Source of the DNA: Burkholderia ubonensis subsp. mesacidophila
GTDB lineage: Bacteria > Pseudomonadota > Gammaproteobacteria > Burkholderiales > Burkholderiaceae
Length of the DNA: 64,000 nucleotides
Direction: 5' to 3'
Assembly (NCBI RefSeq): GCF_002097715.1
Contig: NZ_CP020738.1
Location: 1-64,000 of the forward strand
Shown here: piece after piece, positions 50,421 to 59,300 of the stretch
How positions within the stretch are numbered: position 1 is the first letter of the stretch
Layout of the letters: each line of letters opens with the position of its first letter
Notes under the pieces: generated by a model
What the model saw: the letters and a program-made list of their open reading frames with translations, nothing else
Databases searched by the model: none
What the model was told of the DNA's origin: nothing
Program-made: the position numbers and the translations under genes

Positions 50421-51869
50421 TCAGATCGGATAGTGACGCGGCGCGGTCTGCACGGTGATCCAGCGCAGCTCGGTGAATTCGGCGATCGACGCGCGGCTGC
50501 CGAAGCGGCCGTAGCCGCTCGCCTTCACGCCGCCGAACGGCATCTGCGCTTCGTCGTGCACGGTCGGGCCGTTGATATGGCAGATCCCCGACTCGATCCG
50601 CCGCGCGACCGCCAGCGCCCGCGCGACGTCGCGGCTGAACACGCTCGCCGACAGCCCGAACTCGCTGTCGTTCGCGAGCGCGACCGCGTCGTCGTCGCTG
50701 TCCGCGCGCAGGATCGCGACGACCGGCGCGAACGATTCCTCGCGATACAGGCGCATGTCGGGCGTCACGCCGTCGACGATCGCGGGCTGCATCACCGCGC
50801 CGTCGATCCGGCAGCCGAGCGGCAGGCGTGCGCCGTGCGAGCGGGCATCCTCGACGAGCGCCGCCGCGCGCGCGGCGGCGCGCGCATCGACCATCGTGCC
50901 AAGTGCGTGGCCCGCTTGCGGATCGCCTGCGACGAGCGTGCGCGCCTTCACGGCGAGCCGTTCGACGAGCGCGTCCGCGACCGGCCGCGCGGCGATCACG
51001 CGCTCGGTGGACATGCAGATCTGCCCCTGGTTGAAGAACGCGCCGAACGCGATCGCGTCGACGGCGGTGTCGAGATCCGCGTCGTCGAGCACGAGCACCG
51101 GCGCCTTGCCGCCGAGTTCGAGCAGCACCGGCTTCAGGTGGGCGGCCGCATGGCGCGCGATGATGCGCCCGACGTGCGTCGAGCCGGTGAAGTTGATCCG
51201 CTTCACGTGCGGATGCGCGATCAGCCGTTCGACGAGCCCCGGCGCGTCGGCCGCCGCGTGCGTGACCACGTTGACGACGCCCGCGCCGAGCCCCGCGTCG
51301 TGCAGCACCGCGCCGATCAGCGCGTGCATGCCGGGGCACGCCTCGGACGCCTTCAGCACGACCGTGTTGCCGCACGCGAGCGGCATTGCGAGCGCGCGGG
51401 TGCCGAGGATCAGCGGCGCATTCCACGGCGCGATGCCGAGCACGACGCCGCACGGCACGCGCATCGCGAGCGCGAGGTTGCCGGGCACGTCGGATGGGAT
51501 GACGTCGCCGTCGATCTGCGTCGTCATCGCGGCCGCCTCGCGCAGCATGTTTGCCGCGAGCGTCACGTTGAAGCCGTACCAGCCCGGCGTCGCGCCGGTT
51601 TCCGCGACGCCGGTCGCGATGAAGGCGTCGATGCGCGCGTCCATCAGGTCCGCCGCCTTCAGCAGCCGGCGGCGGCGCTCGGTCGGCGCAAGCGCGGCCC
51701 AGGCGGGAAACGCGCGGTGCGCGGCGTCGATTGCCGCGTCGACGTCGGCGGCGCCCGCGGCCGGCGCACGCGACGCAAGCGCGCCGGTCGCCGGGTTGAA
51801 ACGGTCGAAGGTGCGCCCGTCGCGCGCCGCGCACCATTCGCCGCCGATCAGCATCTGTCTGTCGGTCAT
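50421..51869 (-). CDS. vdh: Vanillin dehydrogenase (aldehyde dehydrogenase)
   Basis: 482 residues from ATG 51869. NAD-binding aldehyde dehydrogenase with WNAPLILGTRALAMPLACGN, general-base Glu in LLELGGKAPVLV, catalytic Cys in FFNQGQICMSTERV and EESFAPVVAI near the C-terminus. By context oxidises vanillin made by ech to vanillate. Lies between ech and fcs. Confidence 0.88.
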   Translation of the reverse strand: MTDRQMLIGGEWCAARDGRTFDRFNPATGALASRAPAAGAADVDAAIDAAHRAFPAWAALAPTERRRRLLKAADLMDARIDAFIATGVAETGATPGWYGFNVTLAANMLREAAAMTTQIDGDVIPSDVPGNLALAMRVPCGVVLGIAPWNAPLILGTRALAMPLACGNTVVLKASEACPGMHALIGAVLHDAGLGAGVVNVVTHAAADAPGLVERLIAHPHVKRINFTGSTHVGRIIARHAAAHLKPVLLELGGKAPVLVLDDADLDTAVDAIAFGAFFNQGQICMSTERVIAARPVADALVERLAVKARTLVAGDPQAGHALGTMVDARAAARAAALVEDARSHGARLPLGCRIDGAVMQPAIVDGVTPDMRLYREESFAPVVAILRADSDDDAVALANDSEFGLSASVFSRDVARALAVARRIESGICHINGPTVHDEAQMPFGGVKASGYGRFGSRASIAEFTELRWITVQTAPRHYPI

Positions 51870-51906
51870 CGTTGTCTCCAGTCTCATGCCTCCACGGCAG
51901 TATCGA

Positions 51907-52737
51907 TCAGCGCTTGTACGCCTGCAGGCCGGGCTTGATCGCCTTGTCGTCGAGGAATTGCTTCAGACCCTGCTCGCGGCCCCGCTCCGGATCGCGCAGC
52001 TGCGCCTGATCGAGCTTCGCGTACAGGTAATCCTCGCACTGCTCCCATGTCAGTTCCCGCGACCGCTTGAAGCCATGCTTCGCCGCGCGCAGCACGACCG
52101 GGTTTTTGTCGATCAGGCGCGCGGCGAGCGCGATCGTCGCGTCGCGCAGCTCGGCGAGCGGCACGCTGCGGTTCACGAGGCCCATGTCCGCCGCCTCGAC
52201 GCCGGTGAACGTGTCGCCCGTCATGATGTAGTGCAGCGCGCGGCGATGCCCGACGGTATCCGCCATCGCCTTGCTGACGAGGTTGCCCGGCGGGATGCCC
52301 CAGTTGATCTCCGACAGGCCGAACACCGCTTCGTCGGCCGCGATCGCCAGATCGCACGCGACGAGCGGCGAGAAGCCGCCGCCGAAGCACCAGCCGTTCA
52401 CCATCGCGATCGTCGGCTTGCCGTACATCCGCAAGCGCCGCCACTGCCACTCCGACGCGTCGCGCCGCACCTTCTCCTGCAGCGCGTCCGGGCCGCCGTC
52501 GATTTCGCGGAAGTATTCCTTCAGGTCCATGCCGGCCGTCCACGCGGCGCCCGCGCCGGTCAGCACGAGCACCCTCGCGTCGTCGTCGAACTCGATCGCG
52601 TCGAGCACCTGCAGCATCTCCTGGTTGAGCGTCGGGCTCATCGCGTTGCGCTTGTCCGGACGGTTCAGCGTCACCCATGCGATGCCTGCCTCCACGTTGA
52701 CCTCGACGGTCTGCCAGCGGTTGTCGTACTTGCTCAT
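51907..52737 (-). CDS. ech: Feruloyl-CoA hydratase/lyase
   Basis: 276 residues from ATG 52737 (MSKYDNRWQTVEVNVEAG). Crotonase fold: LTGAGAAWTAGMDLKEYF, MVNGWCFGGGFSPLVACDLA and the following GLSEINWGIPPGN carry the oxyanion-hole glycines and a glutamate typical of hydroxycinnamoyl-CoA hydratase-lyases. It splits feruloyl-CoA into vanillin and acetyl-CoA. First gene of the operon, behind the palindrome at 52809-52823. Confidence 0.92.
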   Translation of the reverse strand: MSKYDNRWQTVEVNVEAGIAWVTLNRPDKRNAMSPTLNQEMLQVLDAIEFDDDARVLVLTGAGAAWTAGMDLKEYFREIDGGPDALQEKVRRDASEWQWRRLRMYGKPTIAMVNGWCFGGGFSPLVACDLAIAADEAVFGLSEINWGIPPGNLVSKAMADTVGHRRALHYIMTGDTFTGVEAADMGLVNRSVPLAELRDATIALAARLIDKNPVVLRAAKHGFKRSRELTWEQCEDYLYAKLDQAQLRDPERGREQGLKQFLDDKAIKPGLQAYKR

Positions 52738-52808
52738 GTCTGTTCCTGTCTTTCGTTTCAGTGCCGATTCGGTGCGCAGCGCCTCTGCTGCGAACGGCTT
52801 CATTTAAT

Positions 52809-52823
52809 ATCAGGCTACCTGAT
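52809..52823. promoter_or_regulatory. MarR-type operator upstream of ech
   Basis: ATCAGG-CTA-CCTGAT, 72 bases upstream of the ech start. Identical half-sites to 48473-48487, at almost the same distance from the gene start. Confidence 0.7.
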
Positions 52824-52852
52824 ATTGCAAGCGACAAAAACGCCGGTGTAAA

Positions 52853-52890
52853 CCCGGAGCGGATGCCCTGTCGCGGACATCCGCTTCGGG
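52853..52890. terminator. Hairpin between marR and ech
   Basis: 13-base stem (CCCGGAGCGGATG pairing with CATCCGCTTCGGG, one G-T pair) and a 12-base loop. It would end transcripts of the marR-type gene before ech. There is no strong T-run, so it may be imperfect. Confidence 0.45.
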
Positions 52891-52923
52891 AAAACTACCG
52901 GCGGTTTCGTGGGGTCAGGGACG

Positions 52924-53415
52924 TCAGCCGCGCAGGTTCCGGGCGAACACTTCGAGCGTGTGCTGCACGTGCGCGGCATCGTCGGCCGCGAGTTCGCCGA
53001 GCATCCGGTTTTCGAGCGGACGCAGCACGGCCTCGCATTCGCGCAGCATCGCCGCGCCTTCGGCGGTCAGCGTCAGCAGGATCACGCGGCCGTGCGACGG
53101 ATCGGCTTCGCGCGTGACGAAGCCCCGGCCCGCCATCACGCTCATCACCTCGTTCGCCGATTGCGGCGTGATGAACGAACGTTCAGCGAGCTGCGCGTTC
53201 GACGACGCGCCGCGCGCCTCGAGCACCGACAGCGCCGTGTATTGCGCGAGCGTGATGCCGAGCGGCGCAAGCGCATCGGTCATGTGACGGCGCAGCAGCC
53301 GGTCGAGGCTGCCGATCACGTAGGTCAGGCGCTGCGGCGCGCGGGCTTTCGGCTTCTCGCCGGCCGTGCGGGCAGCGGCCTTCGGATTCGCGGACTTGGT
53401 CGGTGCGGTGCTCAT
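52924..53415 (-). CDS. MarR-family regulator of the ferulate genes
   Basis: 163 residues: basic Ala/Pro/Lys-rich N-terminus, then a winged helix (LGITLAQYTALSVLEARGASSNAQLAERSFITPQSANEVMSVMAGRGFVTREADPSHGR pattern, in pieces). MarR proteins of hydroxycinnamate loci are released from DNA by the CoA thioester. Located directly upstream of ech on the same strand; its targets are probably the two ATCAGG-N3-CCTGAT palindromes. Confidence 0.88.
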   Translation of the reverse strand: MSTAPTKSANPKAAARTAGEKPKARAPQRLTYVIGSLDRLLRRHMTDALAPLGITLAQYTALSVLEARGASSNAQLAERSFITPQSANEVMSVMAGRGFVTREADPSHGRVILLTLTAEGAAMLRECEAVLRPLENRMLGELAADDAAHVQHTLEVFARNLRG

Positions 53416-53474
53416 AAAGCAGGCTGGATGGAATTGCGGGCCATCTTACCAGCCCACACACGCGGATCGCGCCG

Positions 53475-54368
53475 TCAGCCGCGCACCGGACGCTTGAGCG
53501 GGAATCGCGCGGTCGGCAATCCCGCGTACCGCGTCTGCGCGACGAACACGCCGCCGGCGTGCGCATCGTCGCTCAGTCCGACGCGCGCGCTCGTCACGTA
53601 CAAGCGCCCTGCGTCGTCGAGCGCCACGCAGCTCGGCTGCGCGGTCGGCACGGCGATGCGATCGGTCTCGACGCCGTCCGTACCGTAGCGCACGACCCGC
53701 CCAGCGCCCCACTGCGCGTTCCACAGGCCGCCGTCGCGATCGACCGTCGAGCCGTCCGGTTCGCCGTCCGTGTCCGTCAGGCGCGCGAACGGCCGCACGC
53801 GATCGACGCCGCCGCCCGCCCGGTAGTCGCAGACGAGGATTTCGCGCGTCGGCGAATCGCAGAAGACCATCTTCGAACCGTCCGGCGAAAACGCGATACT
53901 GTTCGCGATTGCCGCCGGCGGCAGCGCGAGCCGTTCGAGCGTCAGGTCCGGATTGAGCCGATGGAACCCGCCGATTGCGCGCGGCGTACCGCCGCTTTCG
54001 TCCTTCATCCCGAACACGAACGCGCCATGCGGATCGCAGCGGCCGTCGTTGAGCCGCGTCGGCAGGCCCGGCTCGACGTCGACGATCCGCGTGAACGTCT
54101 CCGTGCGCAAGTCGAAGAACGCGAGATGCGTCGCGAGCCCGACGAGCAGCACGTCCGGGTCGTCGGTCAGCGCGAAGCACGCGAGCCGCTCGGGCATCGG
54201 CCAGTGCCTTGAGTCCGTGCCGTCGGCGCGGCACCGCCACAGCCGCGCGCCTTCGATGTCGACCCAGTACAGCGCGCGCGTCGCATCGCACCACGTCGCG
54301 CCCTCGCCGAGGGTGCTGCGGCTGTCCACCAGCAGCGTCGCGGACGCCGTTTGAATCCCCTGTTGCAT
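53475..54368 (-). CDS. SMP-30/gluconolactonase family sugar lactonase
   Basis: 297 residues from ATG 54368. Beta-propeller of the SMP-30 family: LGEGATWCDATRALYWVDIE, metal-binding Glu in the GEG motif, RLNDGRCDPHGAFVFGMKD, NSIAFSPDGSKMVFCDS, DGEPDGSTVDRDGGLWNAQW. Likely L-arabino-1,4-lactone hydrolase given neighbours. Last gene of the sugar operon. Confidence 0.85.
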   Translation of the reverse strand: MQQGIQTASATLLVDSRSTLGEGATWCDATRALYWVDIEGARLWRCRADGTDSRHWPMPERLACFALTDDPDVLLVGLATHLAFFDLRTETFTRIVDVEPGLPTRLNDGRCDPHGAFVFGMKDESGGTPRAIGGFHRLNPDLTLERLALPPAAIANSIAFSPDGSKMVFCDSPTREILVCDYRAGGGVDRVRPFARLTDTDGEPDGSTVDRDGGLWNAQWGAGRVVRYGTDGVETDRIAVPTAQPSCVALDDAGRLYVTSARVGLSDDAHAGGVFVAQTRYAGLPTARFPLKRPVRG

Positions 54369-54429
54369 GCCGTCTCCAGAATGTCTGTCTGTCGCGGGTG
54401 CGCCGCAGGGGTCCTTGCCGGCCCCGCCG

Positions 54430-55446
54430 TCAGATCCGCATCGCACGCCGCTGATTGCGACGATACTGGTCGAACAGCACCGCGAGCAACAGAATGCCGC
54501 CCCGTATCAGATATTGGTAAAACGTCGGCACGTTCAGCAGGCTCATCGCGTCCTGCACGGACCCCATGATCAGCACGCCGACGAGCACGCCGGAGATCGT
54601 CGCGACACCGCCCGTCAGCGACACGCCGCCGAGCACGCACGCGGAGATCACGCCGAGCTCGAGGCCGGCCGACGTCTTCGGATCGCCGAGGCTCATTCGC
54701 GACGCGAGCATCACGCCCGCGAAACCGGTGACGAGCCCCTGCAGCACGAACACCGCGACCTTGATGCGCGTCACCGGCAGCCCCGCGAGCAGCGCCGCCT
54801 CGCCGTTGCCGCCGACGGCCAGCACGTTCTTGCCGAACACCGTCTTGCGCAGCAGGAAGCCGAACACGACGAAGCCGACGAGGTTGCTCCAGATCGGATA
54901 CGAGATGCCGAGGAACGCGCCCGACCCGAGCTCGAAGAAGCGCTCCTCGGAGATCATCACCGCGTCGCCGTTCGACGTGATGAACGCGAGCCCGCGCACG
55001 ACCTCCATCATCGCGAGCGTGACGATCAGCGAGTTGATCCGCCAGCGCGCGATCAGCACGCCGTTGACGAGCCCGACCGCTCCGCCCGCGAGCACGCCGG
55101 CCGCGATGCCGAGCAGCACGCTGTGCGTCGCGGTGATCAGCGTCGACGCGACGACGCCCGAGAACGCGACGATCGACGCGACCGACAGGTCGACCTCGCC
55201 GAGCGCGAGCACGAACATCATCGTCACGGCGATCGAGCCGATCAGCGTGACCGACAGCAGCAGGCCCTGGATGTTGCGGGGCGTGAGGAAGTCCGGCACG
55301 GTCAGCGACAGCGTCGCGAACAGCACGACGAACACCATCACGATGCCGGAGCGGTTGATCAGCGGCCACACGCCGCCGCGGGCTCGCGCGGGCGCGGCAG
55401 TGTCGGGGGACGGGGAAGTGCGTTGGGGTTGCATCGCCTGGCTCAT
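54430..55446 (-). CDS. araH: Sugar ABC transporter permease (AraH type)
   Basis: 338 residues, about ten transmembrane helices, BPD_transp_2 family. Contains FVLALGEVDLSVASIVAFSG and GGVSLTGGVATISGVLVG, typical of RbsC/AraH permeases. Follows araG; a miniature element separates the two. Confidence 0.85.
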   Translation of the reverse strand: MSQAMQPQRTSPSPDTAAPARARGGVWPLINRSGIVMVFVVLFATLSLTVPDFLTPRNIQGLLLSVTLIGSIAVTMMFVLALGEVDLSVASIVAFSGVVASTLITATHSVLLGIAAGVLAGGAVGLVNGVLIARWRINSLIVTLAMMEVVRGLAFITSNGDAVMISEERFFELGSGAFLGISYPIWSNLVGFVVFGFLLRKTVFGKNVLAVGGNGEAALLAGLPVTRIKVAVFVLQGLVTGFAGVMLASRMSLGDPKTSAGLELGVISACVLGGVSLTGGVATISGVLVGVLIMGSVQDAMSLLNVPTFYQYLIRGGILLLAVLFDQYRRNQRRAMRI

Positions 55447-55473
55447 GTCGTGTGTATTCCGGTAGTCAGTTCG

Positions 55474-55670
55474 CTAGGGCCTGTTCACGCTAATAACGGG
55501 CTTGCGAACGTGCCTTGCCGGCTGTAGTGCAAGGAGGGCGGAGCGCCGTTTGGCCGAGCCAAACAAGCGACGTCCGACGCCGCAATACGGCCGGCAAGGC
55601 ACGTTCCCGTGATAAAAAAATTCCTTCTGGCGGCCAGCGCAAGCCCGTTATTAGCGTGAACAGACCCTAG
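55474..55670. mobile_element. Miniature inverted-repeat element, short form
   Basis: Starts CTAGGGCCTGTTCACGCTAA and ends with its inverse (one base different); the terminal repeats run about 33 bases. The interior carries a second inverted repeat (GTGCCTTGCCGGC / GCCGGCAAGGCAC) and CGCCGTTTGGCCGAGCC. It has no coding capacity. It sits between araH and araG and its right end supplies the araG stop codon. A longer relative lies at 63274-63564 in the opposite orientation. Confidence 0.75.
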
Positions 55671-57196
55671 CGCGGCAGCGCGAGCTTGATCAGCGCATCG
55701 GGGCTCGCCTGCGCCTTCGTCATCGCGCCCGCGATCCGTCCTTCCTTCATCACGACGATGCGGTCCGACACGCCGATCACCTCGGCGAGATCGCTCGACA
55801 CGAGGATCACCGTGCGCCCCGCTTCCGCGAGTTCGTAGAACAGGTTGTAGATTTCCGCGCGCGCGCCGACGTCGATGCCGCGCGTCGGCTCGTCCATCAG
55901 GAACACGTCGATGCGCTCGGCGAGCCATCGGGCGAGCACCACCTTCTGCTGATTGCCGCCCGACAGCGCGCCGATCGGCGTGTCGCCGTCGCGGGTCTTG
56001 ATCGCGAGGCGCTCGATGTAGCGCCGCGCGAGCTCGCGCTCCTTGCGCGGCGCGAGCAGCACGCGTGCGGGGCTGAAATGCCGGCGCGCGCTGAGGTTCA
56101 GGTTGTCGGCCACCGACGCGATCGCGACGATGCCGTCCTGCTTGCGGTCCTCCGGGCACAGCGCGACGCCGGCGCGCACCGCGTCGCGCGGGCTCGCGAA
56201 CGCGACGCGCCGCCCGTGCAGCGCGACGTGGCCCGCGCTCGGGCGCGCCGCGCCCGCCAGCAGCTTCATCAGTTCCGAACGCCCCGCACCGACGAGCCCG
56301 AAGAACCCGACGATCTCGCCGCGGCACGCGCTGAACGACACGGGCTCGGACAGCCCGGGCCCCATCAGCCCCTTCGCCTCGATCAGCACGTTGCCCGCCG
56401 CGCGCGGCCGGTAGCCGTACACGTCCGCGATCGCGCGCCCGACCATGCTGCCGATCAGCCGGTCGCGGTCGAGCCCGTCGACCGATTCGAAGGTCTCGAT
56501 GCGCCGGCCGTCGCGAAACACCGTCACGCGGTCGCACAGCGCGTAGACCTCCTCCATCCGGTGCGTGACGTAGACGATCGCGCGGCCTTCCGCGCGCAGC
56601 GCGTGGATGATCCGGAACAGCTGCGTGGTCTCGCGCGCGGACAGCGAGCTGGTCGGCTCGTCGAACGCGATCACGCGCGCGTCGCGCATCAGCGCCTTGC
56701 CGATCTCGATCATCTGGCGCTGCCCGATCGACAGGTGCTTGACCGGCGTGTCCGGGTCGATGCGCTCGCCGAGCCGTTCGAGCTCGCGCGCCGCCCGCGC
56801 GACCAGCGTGCGCGCATCGACCACGCCGAGCCGGCTCGGCAGCTGCCCGAGCATCAGGTTTTCCGCGACCGTCAGCTCGGGCACCAGATGCAGTTCCTGG
56901 TAGATGATCGCGATGCCGGCCTCCAGCGCCGCGCGCGGCGACGCGAATCGCTGCGCGACGCCGTTCAGCGTCAGCGTGCCGGCCTGCGGCTGGTTCACGC
57001 CCGACAGCACCTTCAGCAGCGTCGACTTGCCCGCGCCGTTCTCGCCCATCAGCCCGTGCACCTCGCCCGCGCGCACCGCCAGCGACACCGCGTCGAGCGC
57101 GCGCACGCCCGGGAAGCTCACGGTGATGCCGTCGAGCGCCAGCAGCGCATCGCTGGTGGTCACGGCGTCAGCCCGCGTAATCGTGTCCGTCGTCAT
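55667..57196 (-). CDS. araG: Sugar ABC transporter ATPase (AraG type)
   Basis: 509 residues with two ABC domains. First: Walker [12 protein letters not shown], signature [15 protein letters not shown], Walker [14 protein letters not shown]. Second: degenerate Walker [40 protein letters not shown]. Layout matches AraG/XylG/RbsA. The TAG stop is inside the terminal repeat of the miniature element. Confidence 0.92.
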   Translation of the reverse strand: MTTDTITRADAVTTSDALLALDGITVSFPGVRALDAVSLAVRAGEVHGLMGENGAGKSTLLKVLSGVNQPQAGTLTLNGVAQRFASPRAALEAGIAIIYQELHLVPELTVAENLMLGQLPSRLGVVDARTLVARAARELERLGERIDPDTPVKHLSIGQRQMIEIGKALMRDARVIAFDEPTSSLSARETTQLFRIIHALRAEGRAIVYVTHRMEEVYALCDRVTVFRDGRRIETFESVDGLDRDRLIGSMVGRAIADVYGYRPRAAGNVLIEAKGLMGPGLSEPVSFSACRGEIVGFFGLVGAGRSELMKLLAGAARPSAGHVALHGRRVAFASPRDAVRAGVALCPEDRKQDGIVAIASVADNLNLSARRHFSPARVLLAPRKERELARRYIERLAIKTRDGDTPIGALSGGNQQKVVLARWLAERIDVFLMDEPTRGIDVGARAEIYNLFYELAEAGRTVILVSSDLAEVIGVSDRIVVMKEGRIAGAMTKAQASPDALIKLALPR

Positions 57197-57216
57197 CGCG
57201 TCCTCGCCGGCCGTCG

Positions 57217-58221
57217 TCAGATGCCCAGCTCGGTGCGTACGGCCTGCCAGTTGCCGCGCGTCATCAGCTTGCCGCTCGTCTGCGTGTCGGCGGGCGGCGT
57301 CTTGCCGTTACGGATCCAGTCGACGAGGTTCTGCGCGCTGTCCTTGCCGTGGTTCGTCGAGCTGACCGCGATCGTGCCGTAGAAGCCGGTCGGCTCCTTC
57401 TTCTGGAATTCGGCGAACGCCTCGCCCGCGCCGTTGATCCCGACGCCGATCACGTCCGCGGCCGGGATGTGCAGCTGCTCGGTCGCGCGCACCGCGCCGA
57501 GCACGGTCTCCTCATTCAGCGCGTAGACCACCCACTTCTTCACGTTCGGATGCCGCGCGAGCACCGGCGCGGCGGCGCTGAAGCCGCCTTCGTCGTCGGT
57601 CGTCTTCTGCGGCGCGTCGAAGATGTTCTCCTTGCGGAATCCGTTCGCGAGCAGCGCCTGCGTCGCGCCGTCGGTGCGCAGCTTCGCGGTCGGCAGCTCG
57701 TAGTTGGTCACGCGCAGCGCGCCGACCTCTTCCGGCTTCCAGCCGCGCCGCTTCATCTCGTCGGCGATCGCCTGGCCGACCTGGTTGCCGATCTTGATCG
57801 CCGACATCCCGAGATGCGGGACGTTCGCGAGCGGCTTGCCCGACGAATCGACGAGCTGGTCGTCGACGGTCACGAACTTCATGTTGTAGCGCTTCGCGCG
57901 CGCCGCGATCGCCGGCCCGAGCCGCACGTCGGGCGCACAGATCACGAAGCCCTGCGCGCCCTGCGAGCCGAGGTTGTCGATCGCCGCGAGGGTCTTCTCG
58001 CCGTCGGGCGTGCCGATCTTCACGACGGTGAAGCCCGCCTTCTGGCCGAGCGCGGACGCCGCGCCCTGCTCGTTGATGAACCACGCCTGCTCGGGCATCT
58101 TCACCAGGAAGCCGATCTTGAGCGGCGCATCGGCGCGGGCGGCGCCCGGCATGCCAAGCGGCGCGAGGCACAGCGCCGCGAGCGCGGCACGCAGGGTCAG
58201 TCGGCGGATCGTGCGGGTCAT
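57217..58221 (-). CDS. araF: L-arabinose-binding periplasmic protein (AraF type)
   Basis: 334 residues from ATG 58221: signal peptide [20 protein letters not shown]... ending ARADA, then [20 protein letters not shown], very like E. coli AraF (LKLGFLVKQPEEPWF), [40 protein letters not shown]. It binds the imported pentose. First of the araFGH transporter genes. Confidence 0.9.
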   Translation of the reverse strand: MTRTIRRLTLRAALAALCLAPLGMPGAARADAPLKIGFLVKMPEQAWFINEQGAASALGQKAGFTVVKIGTPDGEKTLAAIDNLGSQGAQGFVICAPDVRLGPAIAARAKRYNMKFVTVDDQLVDSSGKPLANVPHLGMSAIKIGNQVGQAIADEMKRRGWKPEEVGALRVTNYELPTAKLRTDGATQALLANGFRKENIFDAPQKTTDDEGGFSAAAPVLARHPNVKKWVVYALNEETVLGAVRATEQLHIPAADVIGVGINGAGEAFAEFQKKEPTGFYGTIAVSSTNHGKDSAQNLVDWIRNGKTPPADTQTSGKLMTRGNWQAVRTELGI

Positions 58222-58342
58222 GTCGTGTCTCCTCTGGGTGCGGGTCGTTGGCGACCGCGGTGTCGATGTCGTTGTCGTGTGTGACGGCGCTGCAGCGTCT
58301 TCAGTGTTCGCGGCTTTCGCGGCAACCGGCGGCCGGAGCGCT

Positions 58343-59272
58343 TCAGCGCGCCCAGCGCAGCACCAGCGGATCAAGCCGGCGCGCGATTGCAATCAGTTCG
58401 GCGCGGGTGTCCGGATGCAGCTCCGGCAGCGGATGGCGCGCGCACTCGCACGCGATCACGCCGCCTTCGCGCATCAGCGCCTTCGCGGCCAGCAGCCCCG
58501 CCTGGCGGTTCTCGTGATTGATCAGCGGCAGCCATTGCGCATAGCGCGCGTAGGCGTCGTCGCCGCGCCCTTCGCGATGCGCGACGAGGATCGGCCGCAG
58601 CCCGTCCGGATACGCGCCGCCCGTCATCGCGCCGGTCGCGCCCGCGTTCAGGTCGGCGAGCAGCGTGATCGCCTCCTCGCCGTCCCACGGCCCCTCGACC
58701 GCATCGCCGCCGAGCCGGATCAGCTCGCGCAGCTTGTTCGCCGCGCCCGGCGTCTCGATCTTGAAGTACGCGACCTGCTCGATCTCGCGCGCCATCCGCG
58801 CGAGGAACGGCGCAGGCAGCGCGGTGCCGCTCGCCGGCGCGTCCTGGATCATGATCGGGATGTCGAGCGCGTCCGACACGCGCGCGAAGAACTCGAAGAT
58901 CCGCGGCTCGGGCACGCGGAACGTCGCGCCGTGATACGGCGGCATCGCCATCACCATCGATGCGCCGAGTGCCTGCGCATGCCGGCTGCGCGCGGCGCAC
59001 ACGTCCGAGCTGTAGTGCGACGTCGTCACGATCACCGGCACGCGGCCGGCGACGTGCTCGACGATCGTGCGCGCGAGCACGTCGCGCTCGTCGTCGGCGA
59101 GCGCGAACTGCTCGGAGAAGTTCGCAAGAATGCACAGCCCGTCGGCGCCGGCGTCGATCATGAAATCGACCGCGCGCAGCTGGCTCGCGAGATCGAGCGC
59201 GCCGGTCTCGGTGAACGTCGTCGGCACGACGGGGAAGATGCCGCGGTAACGCGGGGAACGGCTGGAGGTCAT
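58343..59272 (-). CDS. DapA-family 2-keto-3-deoxy sugar acid dehydratase/aldolase
   Basis: 309 residues from ATG 59272. TIM-barrel of the dihydrodipicolinate synthase family; Schiff-base lysine in VAYFKIETPG, GADGLCILANFSEQFAL near the start, TTSHYSS. In the L-arabinose set it fits L-2-keto-3-deoxyarabonate dehydratase. Between the transporter and the IlvD/Edd gene. Confidence 0.82.
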   Translation of the reverse strand: MTSSRSPRYRGIFPVVPTTFTETGALDLASQLRAVDFMIDAGADGLCILANFSEQFALADDERDVLARTIVEHVAGRVPVIVTTSHYSSDVCAARSRHAQALGASMVMAMPPYHGATFRVPEPRIFEFFARVSDALDIPIMIQDAPASGTALPAPFLARMAREIEQVAYFKIETPGAANKLRELIRLGGDAVEGPWDGEEAITLLADLNAGATGAMTGGAYPDGLRPILVAHREGRGDDAYARYAQWLPLINHENRQAGLLAAKALMREGGVIACECARHPLPELHPDTRAELIAIARRLDPLVLRWAR

Positions 59273-59300
59273 GGTTCGGGTTCCGGTCAGGCAGGCACGG

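Noticed and set aside
48542..50458. 638-codon plus frame opposite fcs
   Set aside because: No domain; the minus strand has AMP-binding motifs.
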